64,000 nt of DNA, from contig VWPU01009473.1 in the NCBI GenBank assembly GCA_013398955.1, positions 126,565 to 190,564 of the forward strand, read 5' to 3'. The position numbers and the translations under genes are program-made. The notes beneath the pieces were generated by a model. It ran no database searches. It worked only from the letters and a program-made list of their open reading frames with translations, and was not told the DNA's origin. Shown in pieces: positions 1-12,545 of the stretch. How positions within the stretch are numbered: position 1 is the stretch's first letter; each line of letters begins with the position of its first letter. Source of the DNA: Callaeas wilsoni. Its lineage: Eukaryota > Chordata > Aves > Passeriformes > Callaeidae.

Positions 1-246
1 ACATAATTATGCTCCTTCAGCTATCATTTCCCTGTATTTGGCATGGACAAAGCCAATTTAAATGCATTTCCTGTAAATGGGCAATTTTCATAGGTATTGG
101 ATGTGGTCTTAGACATTTAAAGTTCAATATCTTTGTCATCAGATAGCTTTTGCATGGATTTACAATTTTGTGCTTGTTGGGGAGCTTAGCTGAGTATTTT
201 AACATTCAGGCTCTTATTCTTTGCAACTATTCCCGAGTATACAGCC

Positions 247-264
247 AGAGAGAGAGAGAGAGAG
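247..264. repeat. (AG)9 dinucleotide microsatellite
   Basis: Nine uninterrupted AG units, directly visible. It is short, and its length could vary between individuals. Confidence 0.9.
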
Positions 265-3200
265 TACATGTCATATGTATTCCTCCTTATTATTTTTAAT
301 CTTTTTTTCTAAGAACTTTAACTTTTTTTTTCTTGATTTTCCTATTCAGTAAAGGAAGAAATATGTCGTTGTGGTTCTGTGTATATATGTAAAAATCAAT
401 CTTCATACATTTAGGATTATGATTAAAATGAAAGAATTCAAAGCATTTTCAATAGCTGAGCAATTATAAAAAACTTAAACGCACTCTAAAGTGACAAAAA
501 CAACAATATACCTGGCAAATACTCGAGAAAGAAACAGTATATATCACTTTCTTTGATTTTACACACCACCTACACTAACTTTTCTCTTGGGACAAGAACA
601 TGAAACAAAACAACTCAAGACTTACACCACAGTTCATTCAGACCATAGGTAAAAGGTGGGTTGAGTAATATGAAAAATTTATATAATCTACTAGTACTAT
701 AAATATATCGTAGTAGAGTAGTATTATAATATACTAGTTCAATAACTAACTTAGAAAAAGTGTGATAATGATAAAAGTTTTAATTTAGGTGTGATGCTAA
801 GATTTTGTACTACATTTAGACAAGTCTATATATTAACAGAAAACATCACTCTTGCACAGCAAGAACCTGGAAAGTTCTGAGGTTTTGAGTCAATAACAGT
901 GATAATAATAAATGCATGAGATCTTTTAAAAAATACATACTATGCTGTGTTTTCTTCCTCCATGAATAATTATGGGCCATGCTACTTTCCACTCAGAAAC
1001 TTTTAGCTCTGTTGCATCAAAATAATTGAGAAAAACAGTGTAATGCCTTCATAAACTTAAATTAGGCACTCCTTCCAGAAAAAGCCAGTTATAGAAATCC
1101 CACTGTGCAAATTTCAAATAATAACTCTGTATTTTCAAAATTCAGAGTTACAGTCTTTAATCATCCAATTATATAGATTTTATTTATGAATATTTTGTAA
1201 AAATATCAAGTGATCTGACATATTTTTTTCAGTTTTTAATTTCATCTGTACCCTGTATAGCTTTATTATATTTCTACAAATTATATTTACAGTTTCATGG
1301 CATGCAACTGCTTTGTAGTGTTCATTTATACTCATCCAATGTAATTAAAGTATTTGCTGGGTCTTATAAGATATTCAGTGGTCTATATTTCCACACTTTC
1401 TCTCTCCCCACCCAAAACTGTTTTGTTTCTCTACCCAAATCTTAAAAAAAAGAAAATTAAAATGTAGAAACAATTGTCTCAAAAGAAGATTAGTATACAG
1501 GCAGAAGAAAGCTCACATTTCCCTGTAATCTGACCTCACCAATAAAGAATTTAAAATAAAGGCCTTTCTCTAAAGGAATCAGACGCTAATTAATTATCTT
1601 CCATAGAGTCAGTGACTTAACTCATGCTAACAGAAAAACACAGATTTAAACTCTGCTCTTAACATCACTCTTATTACATTTCAGGTCTTTTAGGCAGTGA
1701 AACTCTATACAATAGTGTCATGTCAATTCAACTTGGGGTATGATTCTGCTAAATTGTGCGATGTTGAGTTCTGCCTATTTTGTTACTGTTTTTGGTTAAA
1801 TTTAACCCTGTCTGATGACCATCTTTACTTCCTCTTGGTGTCATAACTCTTTAAAGTGTAATAAATTTTAATACAGAATTTTAAATCTGTGAAAGCTCCA
1901 GTATTGTTTCTTTAAAACAGAAGAGCATTTGTTACAGATGACACTCACACATAGATTTGACTAATTTCCACTGATGTATGTGCAAACCTGAATAAAGATA
2001 TTAAGTTATATATCCTCCTGAGAAACTAAACTGAAGTGCTTTAAGGGGATGTTTGAAAACTGATCATAAATATGGGCCTCCTCTTCAATACATTATGATT
2101 GATCAACAAGGATATAAAGTGAAGCTTATTAATTCAGAAACTGTCTTACTGAAAGTTGTGGGTATTGAATTACAGAATGCTCATTTTTTTTCTTAATGGA
2201 ATTTCTTAAACATGTGAATAACACAAAAAACCCCCCACATTTAACACAGTTTTATTCCCAGAGCATTCCCAGTTTAGCCTATTTGAAAAGATGAATTCTC
2301 ATTAAAAGCAAAAGGGGGCAAGATAAAGGCAGTAATAATGGACTAATATATTTAAAGTCTGAGTGATCTGGGGTTTGTTTTGTTCACTGAGAGTCAACTT
2401 GTTTTGAAGTAAAAGATTAACCGTTCAGCAGAATAGAACAGTCTTACTTTTTTTATGCTGCTATTTCTACATAATATTCAAAGCTAATGAATATTTGACT
2501 AATATTAAATGACAGGAAATTCAACAGTAAAACTGAAAGGGAAAAGGAAATGACTTTTCACATTCAAATAAACACAATTTGAGAAATTAAGGGACAAAAA
2601 ACTGTTGAGTACAAAATAAACAATCCTCAGAGCTGCACACAGACATACCTTTCAGAGACATCAAATTAAAAAATGCATCTAACTGAATTCCTCTCTCACC
2701 CATTAATGAGCAGAAACAGGTATTTTAAAAGCAATTTGGTGAAGGATTGATTTTAGATTTTCCAAGTAGACTACGTTCTACAATATTTAATGTCACTCAT
2801 CATGTTTTCCTTGATAGGAATTGAAAAACCAAAAAGGATGAAACCAGTTTTAGCATTGGTATGCTTAACACTCGTTGACTCAGGCAGTTTATATTCACCC
2901 TCAAAGGCATTCTCAAGGCCAAATTCCCTTATCACCCCCTCTGGCTCAGAGTCTGAGACTTTAATTGGACATCATGGGAGTGCTCATCTGGAGAGAATGT
3001 CAAGTCTAGTCAACATCCTCTGATGTAGTTTCAGGCAGGCTAGACCCAAACGTACATTAAAACACTTTCCAAAGAACACACTCCATTTTGCCCTCAAGCT
3101 GGGCTGTGGAGTCAGTGTACCTGTGACTCTCAACACAGAAGAACTCTGCAGATGTTTGCTGCTACCTTCTTGTTTCACCATTACAGTGGCAAAGTAGAGG

Positions 3201-6200
3201 ATGTTCACAAGAACCAAAACAGCTAGTCTGATTTTTCACAAGACCCTCTGCTCTTGGAGCTCCTGCTCCAATACTGGCCAAGAAACAAGACGATAGTTGA
3301 GCTCTCTTTCAAGAAGAAGATGTAAAACTTTCTGTGAACAGGCAAATCATGACATGCCTGCATAAAAACATAGCAAGTGTGCACAACCCTAGCCACTTGA
3401 CACCAGCTCAACTGAATTTAATGCACTCATGATTTGTTCTTTCCTTCCTCACCTTCATTTCAAGGATTCTTTTTGGAACAAGTAACAATGCTGCTCATAA
3501 TCAAAAGGAAGGCCGGCCCTGGGTCAGAAATAAAAACAATTTTAAAAGGAGATTGACTCTTTAACCTTTACTCACACAAAAAAAATACCCTAATATTCAT
3601 GCTTCCCACATTTCTGCATTGGTCCCAGTTTGCTCAGGATTTTTTCTTTTAATTCATTCAAAAAATGAATATGAACTCAGCAGTGAAAGTAACTGCAGAG
3701 TAGACAGGTGGAATAACATTTCCTATAACATACGCAGATGCTTAATTCCTCATCCAGGTTCTAGCAACCTTGGTCTGTGATGTCATGTTAGAAATGCAAT
3801 TCAACATGCTCATTCATATAAAAATGGCTTTACAACTGCTTGGAAGACAGATTCACTCCCAGCATTTCTTTTCCTCAGTTCTATTAATACTCTAGGTCTA
3901 TTACAGGATAAACTTGTTTTCCAATCCCCCTTCCAAATGTGCCTTAGCCTTCAGGTAAAATGCCCTTTACAGCAAAGTTGCACTTTAAGCACAGAGGATT
4001 CGAAAGATCGTTTATATGGATAGCTACTGGCACTCCAGTAATGAGGCAATCCTAAGGAACGGTGTATCAGAACAATGAAGGAATTCCCTGAGTTCACCTC
4101 AAAGAGTCATCAGTAATGGGAAGTGCAGACCTGAGAAAATATGGGATACAAACAAAATAATTTTGAGGAGAATTCACAGCCATCAGCAAATACGTTTCTC
4201 TATTCCCACTAGGCTTAGAAAATTATTTAGTAATTCTTAGTACAGAGAAACTGAATTCTTGTTCAAACCAGTGCAATACTCCAAATGCATATCCAGTTCT
4301 GTACAGTAAGAATAGTCAGTAGGACTAAGAATCAGTTCTCTTACTGTGAAGTGACACTGCGACCTTTCTATTTTTAAGGATTTTGCTTAAAAATACTTCC
4401 AAATGAGTTATGAAAATTAAACTAAAAGCTGTTACTCTGTTTTGGTGTATTTAAAAGAGCAACCGCAAGGTTCTTAGTTTTGAAGTCAGTGCTAACATTT
4501 CCACTGGTTCAGACACAAGAAAAATTATCAAGAAATGGTAAAAAATTGCACAAATGCATGGAATATTATATAGCTATACTATTCACATGATATGGACAGG
4601 ATTAAAGACAATGTCATAATATAGATAGTCTGTTGGTAAAGCAGAAGGAAAACAGATGATAACAGTCCAGAGGGGATGAATAATGAAGCTAAAAGTAGGA
4701 AATGAGGCTATATCAGGCTCTGAGTACACAAATGTGTGAAAGACTGCATATGACATGAAAAGGTTTAGCTATCAATGCATAGGAGGTAGAATTCATAAAT
4801 AGTCATGAAAGAAACACAAGTAGTTTTATTAATGCAAACACATGAGAGGTTTTTAAGTCTTTTTTATGGATTTGTTTAGTTTTGTTTACACAGAATAAAC
4901 AACCTGCTATTAAAAACTTTTGTTTTGTTTATTTTTCAGACGTGGTATTCCCTCAGGTGTGCAAAGAATGTTTATGTGACTGTGGTTACAATGATATCTC
5001 TGAAAGCGGGCATACCTCAAAATTATCAATAATTAATTAGAACTATTCCCTGGGTTTTCTCAGATGCATCTGCAGTATTTTCTGCTTGATAAAACTCTCT
5101 TTACCTTATGCACAATACATTCATTCCCACACAGATTACACCTGAAGCACTTCATTGGAGTTCAGCAAAGTGAACTATACACAGCTTTATAAAGGGTATT
5201 AAATATCGGTCTTAATATAAAAAAGCATAACTCTGGTACTGACCTTAGTCTTATTAACATGCCAAAAAATTCTCATCCTAAAATCTTAACCCCATGTGTT
5301 CTGTTGGGGTTCATTACTCACAGAGGTATACTAAAAAACTCAAACCAGCAAACCAAAAAATATCACTGTAGCAGGGGAACTGACCTTGGTCCATGTGGCC
5401 CTGCAAGAGTGTGAATTGAAAGAAAACAGCGGACACAAAAAGAGGAGGTGATCTGGGGAGTAATGACTGCTTGGAAGGCATGGGATACCTATAAACATGT
5501 ATCCACAGAAGTGCCATTGCACATATTTTGTCCTTCCTTCCCTTCCAAATAAACAAGCATAGATGAATAGCCTTGGTATCTGTCTTTCTGCAGAATATTG
5601 AGAAGGGTAACATTTCTGCATAATACATTGTTGTTTGTTCTGAAACAGCTTTAGACATTTGTAACTAACATGTGAAATAAGCTAACAGAGCAGCAGAAAT
5701 ATCAAAGTGCCATGAAGTCTTATTGCTAGAAACTCATGAGCCGCTTCATTAGTTCCGATCAAGACTCATACAGAGTTTTGATTAATTTTCGTTTTAAAGT
5801 CATATAGTTAATCTTACATAAGAAGGTAAATTGCCTGAGAAAGTATTTCTTCTTCCATGCATAATTAAGTCAATACTCACTCATGTTGAAACAAAAGCAA
5901 ACATCATTTTCAGTATACAAGTTAGCAATGAACGAGTGACCAACAAAGACTAAAAGACAACAGTTTAGGGAAGGGTTAACTTTAACACTTTTCCTTTCTA
6001 CTCCCAATGGCTCTAAAGAATGTACAAAGAAATTAAAATAGTTTTAATGATGAAATTCTTTGTAGTTTTTTCAAGTTAAGTAAGAGCTAAATACTAAGTT
6101 TGGGGTTGTGTCTGGTCAATCACATCAAGGACAATATTGTTAATCACTTTTTATTTCTTGTACTTATGCAGAAGAACAATGTTACTGTGTTTTGAATTTA

Positions 6201-6849
6201 AGAAATGGAAGTCTAAAAATATGTCTTTGTCATTTAATTCCCCAGTATCTTTATCATCACACAATTATGTCTATGTGCTATATAATCTGCTTATAGTCAC
6301 AGATCACAAATGCTTCTGCCATTGTTTTCTTTTAGGTGTTGAAATGTCACAATGTGAACACAATAAAATGAGCAAAAATGCTAACACAGATAATAGCAAA
6401 ATGCTGCCTACTGTTACCTGTAAATACAAACAGTAATAGTTAAACCTCCCTGTCATTGTTACTTTCAAAAGCAATCACACAGTACCCCAAAAACCAGACT
6501 TCCCTGCATACATTGGGCTGTATTGCTGAAGTTACAGGATACCACCATTTTATTAAAATTTATGAAGATTGCTGCTACTGTTTTTTGCAGCTTCACTTGC
6601 ACTGTCCTTGTTCACTGTCCTAGTTGAAAATTACTCATGGGATCCTTTGGCATTTTGAATGCAGGCTCACCCTTTAGCAAGGGTTTGTGTGGCTGGTCCT
6701 TTAGTGGACAGATGATGAGAAGTCGACTACTGGCAGTAAGAAGGGCCTGCCACCATTATCTCAGTCCCAAAAACCTAGTCATCTCATCAGCACCACTACA
6801 GAGACCCCTGGAGCTGATGCAGAGGAATCTGAAACTACTTGCAGAGTAT

Positions 6850-6888
6850 GGGATTGCAGGGGAAGGCAGGGGAGGCAACGGCAAGGGG
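6850..6888 (+). other. possible G-quadruplex motif
   Basis: Four G-runs of three or four (GGG at 6850, GGGG at 6859, 6869 and 6885) are separated by spacers of 6, 6 and 12 bases, inside a purine-rich strip of an otherwise AT-rich region. This fits a loose G-quadruplex pattern. The third loop is longer than the usual 7-base limit, so folding is uncertain. Confidence 0.35.
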
Positions 6889-8246
6889 AGGAGAAAAATG
6901 TGATTCATGTACTTCTGGACATATGAGCACCCACCACGGTGAAGACTTTGCAAAGGGGATCCAGTCACACAAGTTTTTTTCATTCTGTGCCAGAGCAGCT
7001 CATAATAGTGTATTTAGCATAATTATAATGGATTTTTACAAAGCTGTGGATCCTGTTCTTACTTATCGCATGATGCAGACAGATACGGCATAAGAATATC
7101 CATCTGTATTTTCAGAAGTACAAGCTTTTTTGTTTATAGCTAGTGACTGTAGCAAATGCAGGACATCAAATGATCCTGCTTCCTGACTTGAGTACAAAGG
7201 GTAACTAATAGCTGTGCCCAAAATACCTGTTTCATTGTTATATGGAAAGTCTGCCAGAAAAAAATACACAAAATGTTCAAACAGCCCAATGTGTCTGAAA
7301 CACTTTTGCATCCTCAGTGGACTTGTCTGCAAAGAAAAGAGCTTTGCTGAAATATGACTAACATGTTTTTCAGTGGAAATTATGGCCTATAGAGTGCTAC
7401 TTTCTCTCACACAATCCTGTTTCGATCGGTTAGATTCTTTTTGTGTTGTCATGGCAACAGACAGAAACCTTACCACCCTGATCAAAATTCTCTGACATTC
7501 ATCTTAAGAAGACCTCTAAGCAAGCAAGAACTTGCTCTCCTTGCTACAATTCCTGACTTTTTCATCTACATCAGAAGTATTCCTGTCAGAAAAGAGTGGT
7601 TTGCTACTCTTGAACAAGGGATGTTGAAGAAGTCTTTCCCATTCTGGAAGGGATCAGACTTTGTGTGGGTGCTAGCCACAAAACATACACTCAAAACAGT
7701 ATGGGTGTGACAGATGTTAACTTCATTACAGGTGTTTCAGTAGCTTGATGATTCTTCCAAAATATGATTGTTTGAGGTTTGGGGTTTTTTTTTAATTTTT
7801 GGTGTCGCTTTTCTGATTTATTGATGAGTGGTCATTTTTGTCTTCCTGATTATACACCATCGAATTCTCCAGTTCCTGCTGAGTTCTTGCCTAAAATATA
7901 TTGACTATTGACTGTGAGAACGATAAATATACTGAAACAAACAGCAGAAATCAACAGTCGAAGTTTCTTATATAGGGCTTATGTAAGTAATGATGTTGCA
8001 TTTGGAAAAGAAAGAGGCATGAAGGATGACACTCAGAGAGTATTTCATAACAGTGAAACTGGGGTAACACAATATATTATGGTGAGCATGTGGATACTTT
8101 GTGCTAGATCAACTCTGTTTACAGACTTTCAAGAAACAATAAATCAAGACAGACATAGCCATACTTGAATGTAGACATTCTTTGGGGTTTTTCATCATCT
8201 GTTGGAATAATACGTATGCAAATCAAAGCTTATATCTGAATAAGAC

Positions 8247-8653
8247 TCGGGTTTGTTCAGCCTGGAGAAGAGGAGGCTCCAGGAAGGCTTTACTGCAGTC
8301 TTTCATTACTTAAAGGGGGCTAAAATAAAGCTGAAGAGGGACTTTTTACAAGGGCGTTTAGTGATAGGACAAGGGCGAATAGCCTTAAATTGAAAAAAGA
8401 GTAGCTTTAGATTCAATGTTAGGAAAAAAATTATTTCCTATGATGGTGGTGAGGCACTGGAACAGGTTGTCCAGGGAAGCTGGGGATGCCTCATCCCTGA
8501 AATTATTTAAGACCTGGCTGCATGGAGCTTTGAGCAACCTGATCGAGCGGAAAGTGTCTCTGCCAGTAGAGGGAGTGAGTTGAAACTAGACGGTCTTTAA
8601 CGTCCCTTCCAACCCAAACCATTCTATGATTCTATGATCCTATGATCCTATTA
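8247..8653 (+). mobile_element. CR1 LINE, 5'-truncated with intact 3' tail
   Basis: This is the 3' end of a CR1 non-LTR retrotransposon in plus orientation. The 5' part still reads as the end of the ORF2 reverse-transcriptase protein: the bases just after 8250 translate to GLFSLEKRRL, a typical CR1 ORF2 C-terminal string. It continues through the recognisable 'gaggcactggaacaggttg' segment and the 3' UTR, and ends in the octamer tail (ATTCTATG-like units, about 8622-8650) that closes avian CR1 copies. Only about 400 bp remains of a full element of several kb, which is the usual 5' truncation. The tail units have drifted (attctatg, then atcctatg), and the frame is broken, so the copy is dead and not recent. 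Confidence 0.95.
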
Positions 8654-8654
8654 T

Positions 8655-11600
8655 ACTTATTGTGAAAGTTAAATAGTTAGAAAGGAGTGAAACTAGGAGT
8701 GGTTGTCATATTTACCTCAAAAACCCAAGCAGAATTCAGTGGCAAACTGACATTTCCTCATCTTCTCATTTCACTGCACTCAACAGTGCATAATGGCACA
8801 CAATCAGTAGACATCCAAAATATCCAATGCCTTGCTCCCAGAGCCTATGTGAATCAGGACCTGATCAGCTGCACGATTTCTGATCAGAAACAGAATTGAT
8901 ATTATTAATCCTATAAACAAATATATAACTATATAATGTACTATATAATTGATTTACTGATATTGTATTACTAATACTGCATTCTTTAATGCAGTAGCAA
9001 ACAGATGCCCCTTAGGCAAAGTGGGAAACTTTTGTAAAAGTCTTGGTGTTTTATATAGTGCAACAATTCTACAGTCAGTCAAAAAGATGGAAGAAAGTAT
9101 GTCTTTTTTTTTTTTTTTATTTGGTGTATATGTGATTTAAACTGTGAATAAATAACAAGTAAAGTAAACTAGTAAATTCTTTTTTCCTAAGCAAAAATTA
9201 TTTACCAGGATGTTAATTTATATGGTAACTACAATCCAATTCCCACTTAATGGAATTTTACAAATCTAGATTCTTAGACTTTACACATTAATTTTTAATT
9301 CTATAACAATATGCAAAATAATTAATTTTACGCAATAAATAAGTGATAATGTATAGAGGCAATTAATTATATTAAACACAGGCAAGCAGGAAAAAATGCT
9401 CTGTATAAAGTCTGAAGAGCACATACGTTAATGTCTGGTAGCATACCTGTTTGGACATCCAGTGAATAATATTTAGGATACGTCCAAATATGGTTGACAT
9501 TATTTTTTCTCAAATTATTTTAGTTATACCTCTGAACTTAGTTCCAAGTCTTTATGTTGCTTTCTTAATTTAAATTACACTCATTTAGCTGTATTTTAAC
9601 AGAGTCCTGTGCAGTTGCAGAATCAAATTATAGAGAAAGTCATATTTAGAAGGAGTACTATTAATCCTTCTTTCACAAGTAGTAATATTAAACCATTATA
9701 TCTAATTTTTTTATTCTAAAAGTTATTCTTTAACTAGAGACATTCTCTAACTAGTGATTTCATGTTCACCTAAGGAGTACAGTAAGGAAAGTTGAGAACA
9801 TTAGAAGAAAATTACTATATAGACAAGCATAAATACTGTATCCTTTGCTGACTTGTCAGACATTTGCTCTATACATAAAACATCTAGCAAAGCTTTTTCT
9901 CATTTAGATAGCTCTGGCCTGGATAATTCAAGAAACATTACAGCATGTGCCAGTTATAAGGTCTGAGGGAATTCCAGCCTCTGGAAATTTATTTAAGAGC
10001 ACACCTGGCATCCCAGATGTATAAGGAATACGGCTTATTCCCGGTGGTCCACTCTTCCACAGCACCTTGTGTTGGTCCTCACCTCAAACAGCGATACTTC
10101 ATCCTGCCCACAGAAAGAAGAGGGTGCTAAAACAACCTTTACAGAGGAGGAGTAACAGATCAAAATTTTGAATGCTATGTAGATGGATTTCTACTTGCAG
10201 TATATCTCTGCAGGAACATAAGAATCATAATGGACATTATTATCCATATGTATATTTTGAGGAGCATTACATTTCCTTTCCTCTGCAGTGACCAAGTTTT
10301 CCTCATTTCTATTAGCTGAAAAGGTATTTTTCCTACTCTTTTCAGTTATTAAATAAGATGAATATTAAGGCAGGAATTCTAAGTGATGTGAAATGCTCTA
10401 GACATTTAAATGCACTTGAAAATCACATAAAATCTCTTTGAAATATTTTTTTTAAATATAGAAAGGTCTTCAAATATAGCATCCACCTGTTGCTTCTTAA
10501 ACAAAACCCTTCCTAGATTTTTTCTTGTTTTAGCCCATTTAGAAAGGATGTAGACCTTGCTTCAAAGAAGAAAGAGGTCTGAATAAGCACAATGAAAGCC
10601 CCTTTGCTAGCAACATGAGTGAAATATGATCTACATATTACTTAAAGTTTTGTGACTTTTTGTGCCTTAATCCATTGATTCAGTGTGATGTGAAAGATGT
10701 GGAAAATTTCAAAGCCTTTTTTAAACCTTCCTTTTACAGTTTCATAAAGACATAATAAAGAGAGGTCAGATTAAAAATAAAAAAATAAATATAACCAAAT
10801 TTTTATAAAACCAACCCAGATGACATGCTTTACTGCAGTTCAAAAAGAGAAACAAGGATACTTATTCCTTTTATGAATAAAATTCTGTTTTGAATGAAAG
10901 AAGAGAGGCATTTAAGGCAGCAGTACTATTCTTATAATTCATTTGCTTATCTTATTATTGAAAACAATATTCTTTTTCTCAAAAATACCACTAAACAAGG
11001 TTCCTGAAATGTGTCTGTTCCCCACCTTTAAAGTGCTTGGATTAGTTACAGCATGACCTGCACAATAGGAAAGAGATAAAACTTTGCCAATAAATTATGA
11101 CACTTCAAAGAAATAAAAGAGGTTATTTGATATAGAATTCTATGAGCTTCACCATACACAGGGGGGGCCCCAAGGCATTTAAATTCAGTTCAAGCCATTA
11201 CAGATACATAGAATACTTGAATACGTCTCAGTCTTGTTGAACACTTTTGAATACATTAGCTGAAACCAAACTGTTACCCAGCTACAATAGAGATGTATTT
11301 GCATGAGTGATGCGAGAACTTCAAAAGGTTCAGAGTTCAGATTAATTTTGGTTCCTCAGTAAGAAATATCCATGCAAGGTGGCATTGCAGCCTTTTGAAC
11401 TTGCAGTCTAATTTTCCTCTGGTTTCCTTCTTGCTCTCTCAGAAATTCTCTCAAAAACTATTCCAATCTCTCTTCTTTTTTCTTCCCTTTTATTCATGTA
11501 GTGGTGTAGGAAATTACTTTCTTTCATTATTAGTGAATAGCTACTGCACCTCTTTTGTCCTTCATGGTTTTGAGGCCAATGTTCTGAAACAACTTTCTTC

Positions 11601-11960
11601 TGGAGTCTAGAATATTTGGAAATGAAACAATGAGGAAAACTCTTATGAGCTGTACCACAAGTTTGGAAATTTCTCCCAAGACTGAACAGTGCTTTTGAAA
11701 TTAACAGGCGCTGAAGCCCATGCCATGCAATATGACATTCTGAGCATACCTGGATGACATGAATCCAAGTACTCCTTTCATCACATTGAAGATTTCCCAG
11801 TCCCAAAAGAATATAGATATTTCAACAGAACCTACCTGACAAAATAGAGAGAGAGACACATTGGGTGGCCTCTCAGACCCCCGAGTGAAATCAGGCTGCA
11901 CTGGTGGATTGCTCCTACAGCAATTTTGAATTTTGAAAAAATAAGTTAAAAAAATAAAAT
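8655..11960. other. AT-rich unique non-coding sequence
   Basis: No gene and no named repeat seen. It contains a T15 run (9104-9118), a short AT-rich direct repeat (about 8926-8949) and an isolated run of seven G followed by four C (11161-11171). A 132-codon frame on the minus strand at 11408-11806 lies opposite a pyrimidine-rich stretch, resembles nothing known, and is treated as chance. Confidence 0.65.
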
Positions 11961-12545
11961 AAGGAAAAGTGCTGAGTCCTGCATTTTGGTCACAGAAACC
12001 TCATGCAACACTACAGTCTTGGGGGTAGAGTGTCTGGAGTGCTGCCTGGCAGAAAAGGTCTTTGTGGTGTTGGTTGACACCTGGCTGAACACGAGCCAGC
12101 GTGTGCCCAGGTGGCCAAGGTGGCCAGGCACATCCTGGCCTGTGTCAGCACCAGTGTGGCCAGCAGGACCAGGGCGGTGATTGCACACCTGTACTCAGCA
12201 CTGGTGAGGCCACATCACACATCCTGTGTTCAGTTCTGAGCCACTCAATACAGGAAGGACATTGAGGGGCTGGAGCGTGTCCAGAGAGGAACAGAGCTGG
12301 GGAAGGGCAGCGGAGCACATGTCTGATGAGGAGCAGCTGAGGGAGCTGGGGTTGTTCAGCCTGGGTGAAAGGAGGCTCAAAGGGGACTTCATCACTCTCT
12401 ACAACTGCCTGAAAGGAGATGGTAGGAGGTGAAGGTCAGCCTCTTCTCCCACACAACAACTGACAGAATGAAAAGAAGTGGCCTCAAATAGTGTCAGGGA
12501 AGGTTTAGGTTGAATACTATGAAAATTTTTTCACTTAAAAAGGAA
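11961..12545 (+). mobile_element. CR1 LINE fragment, ORF2 C-terminal part, 3' end missing
   Basis: A CR1 copy in plus orientation. It begins near 'gtgctgagtcctgca' and runs through the ORF2 region for the end of the reverse-transcriptase protein. The translated string LRELGLFSL followed by ERRLKGD (about 12337-12385) is characteristic of the CR1 ORF2 C-terminus. Similarity fades after 'tttcacttaaaaagg' near 12545, so the final ORF2 codons, the 3' UTR and the octamer tail are absent. CR1 copies normally lose the 5' end and keep the 3' end, so a later deletion or rearrangement probably removed the tail. The interior is GC-richer than its surroundings and the reading frame is interrupted, so the copy is inactive. 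Confidence 0.93.

Larger units (their letters stand above)
1..8245. other. AT-rich unique non-coding sequence
   Basis: No gene is recognised here. All open frames are short (the longest is 114 codons) and none resembles a known protein family. Apart from a short (AG)n tract and a GC-richer patch near 6.6-6.9 kb, I see no interspersed repeat that I can name. The stretch could be intergenic or intronic. There is no CpG-rich, promoter-like segment. Confidence 0.7.

Noticed and set aside
2790..3411. Overlapping short frames on both strands near 2.8-3.4 kb
   Set aside because: They are short, mutually overlapping and lack splice-site context or recognisable motifs.
11408..11806. 132-codon minus-strand frame
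   Set aside because: It lies opposite a CT-rich tract, and the Lys/Arg/Glu-rich end comes from that composition. No known relative.
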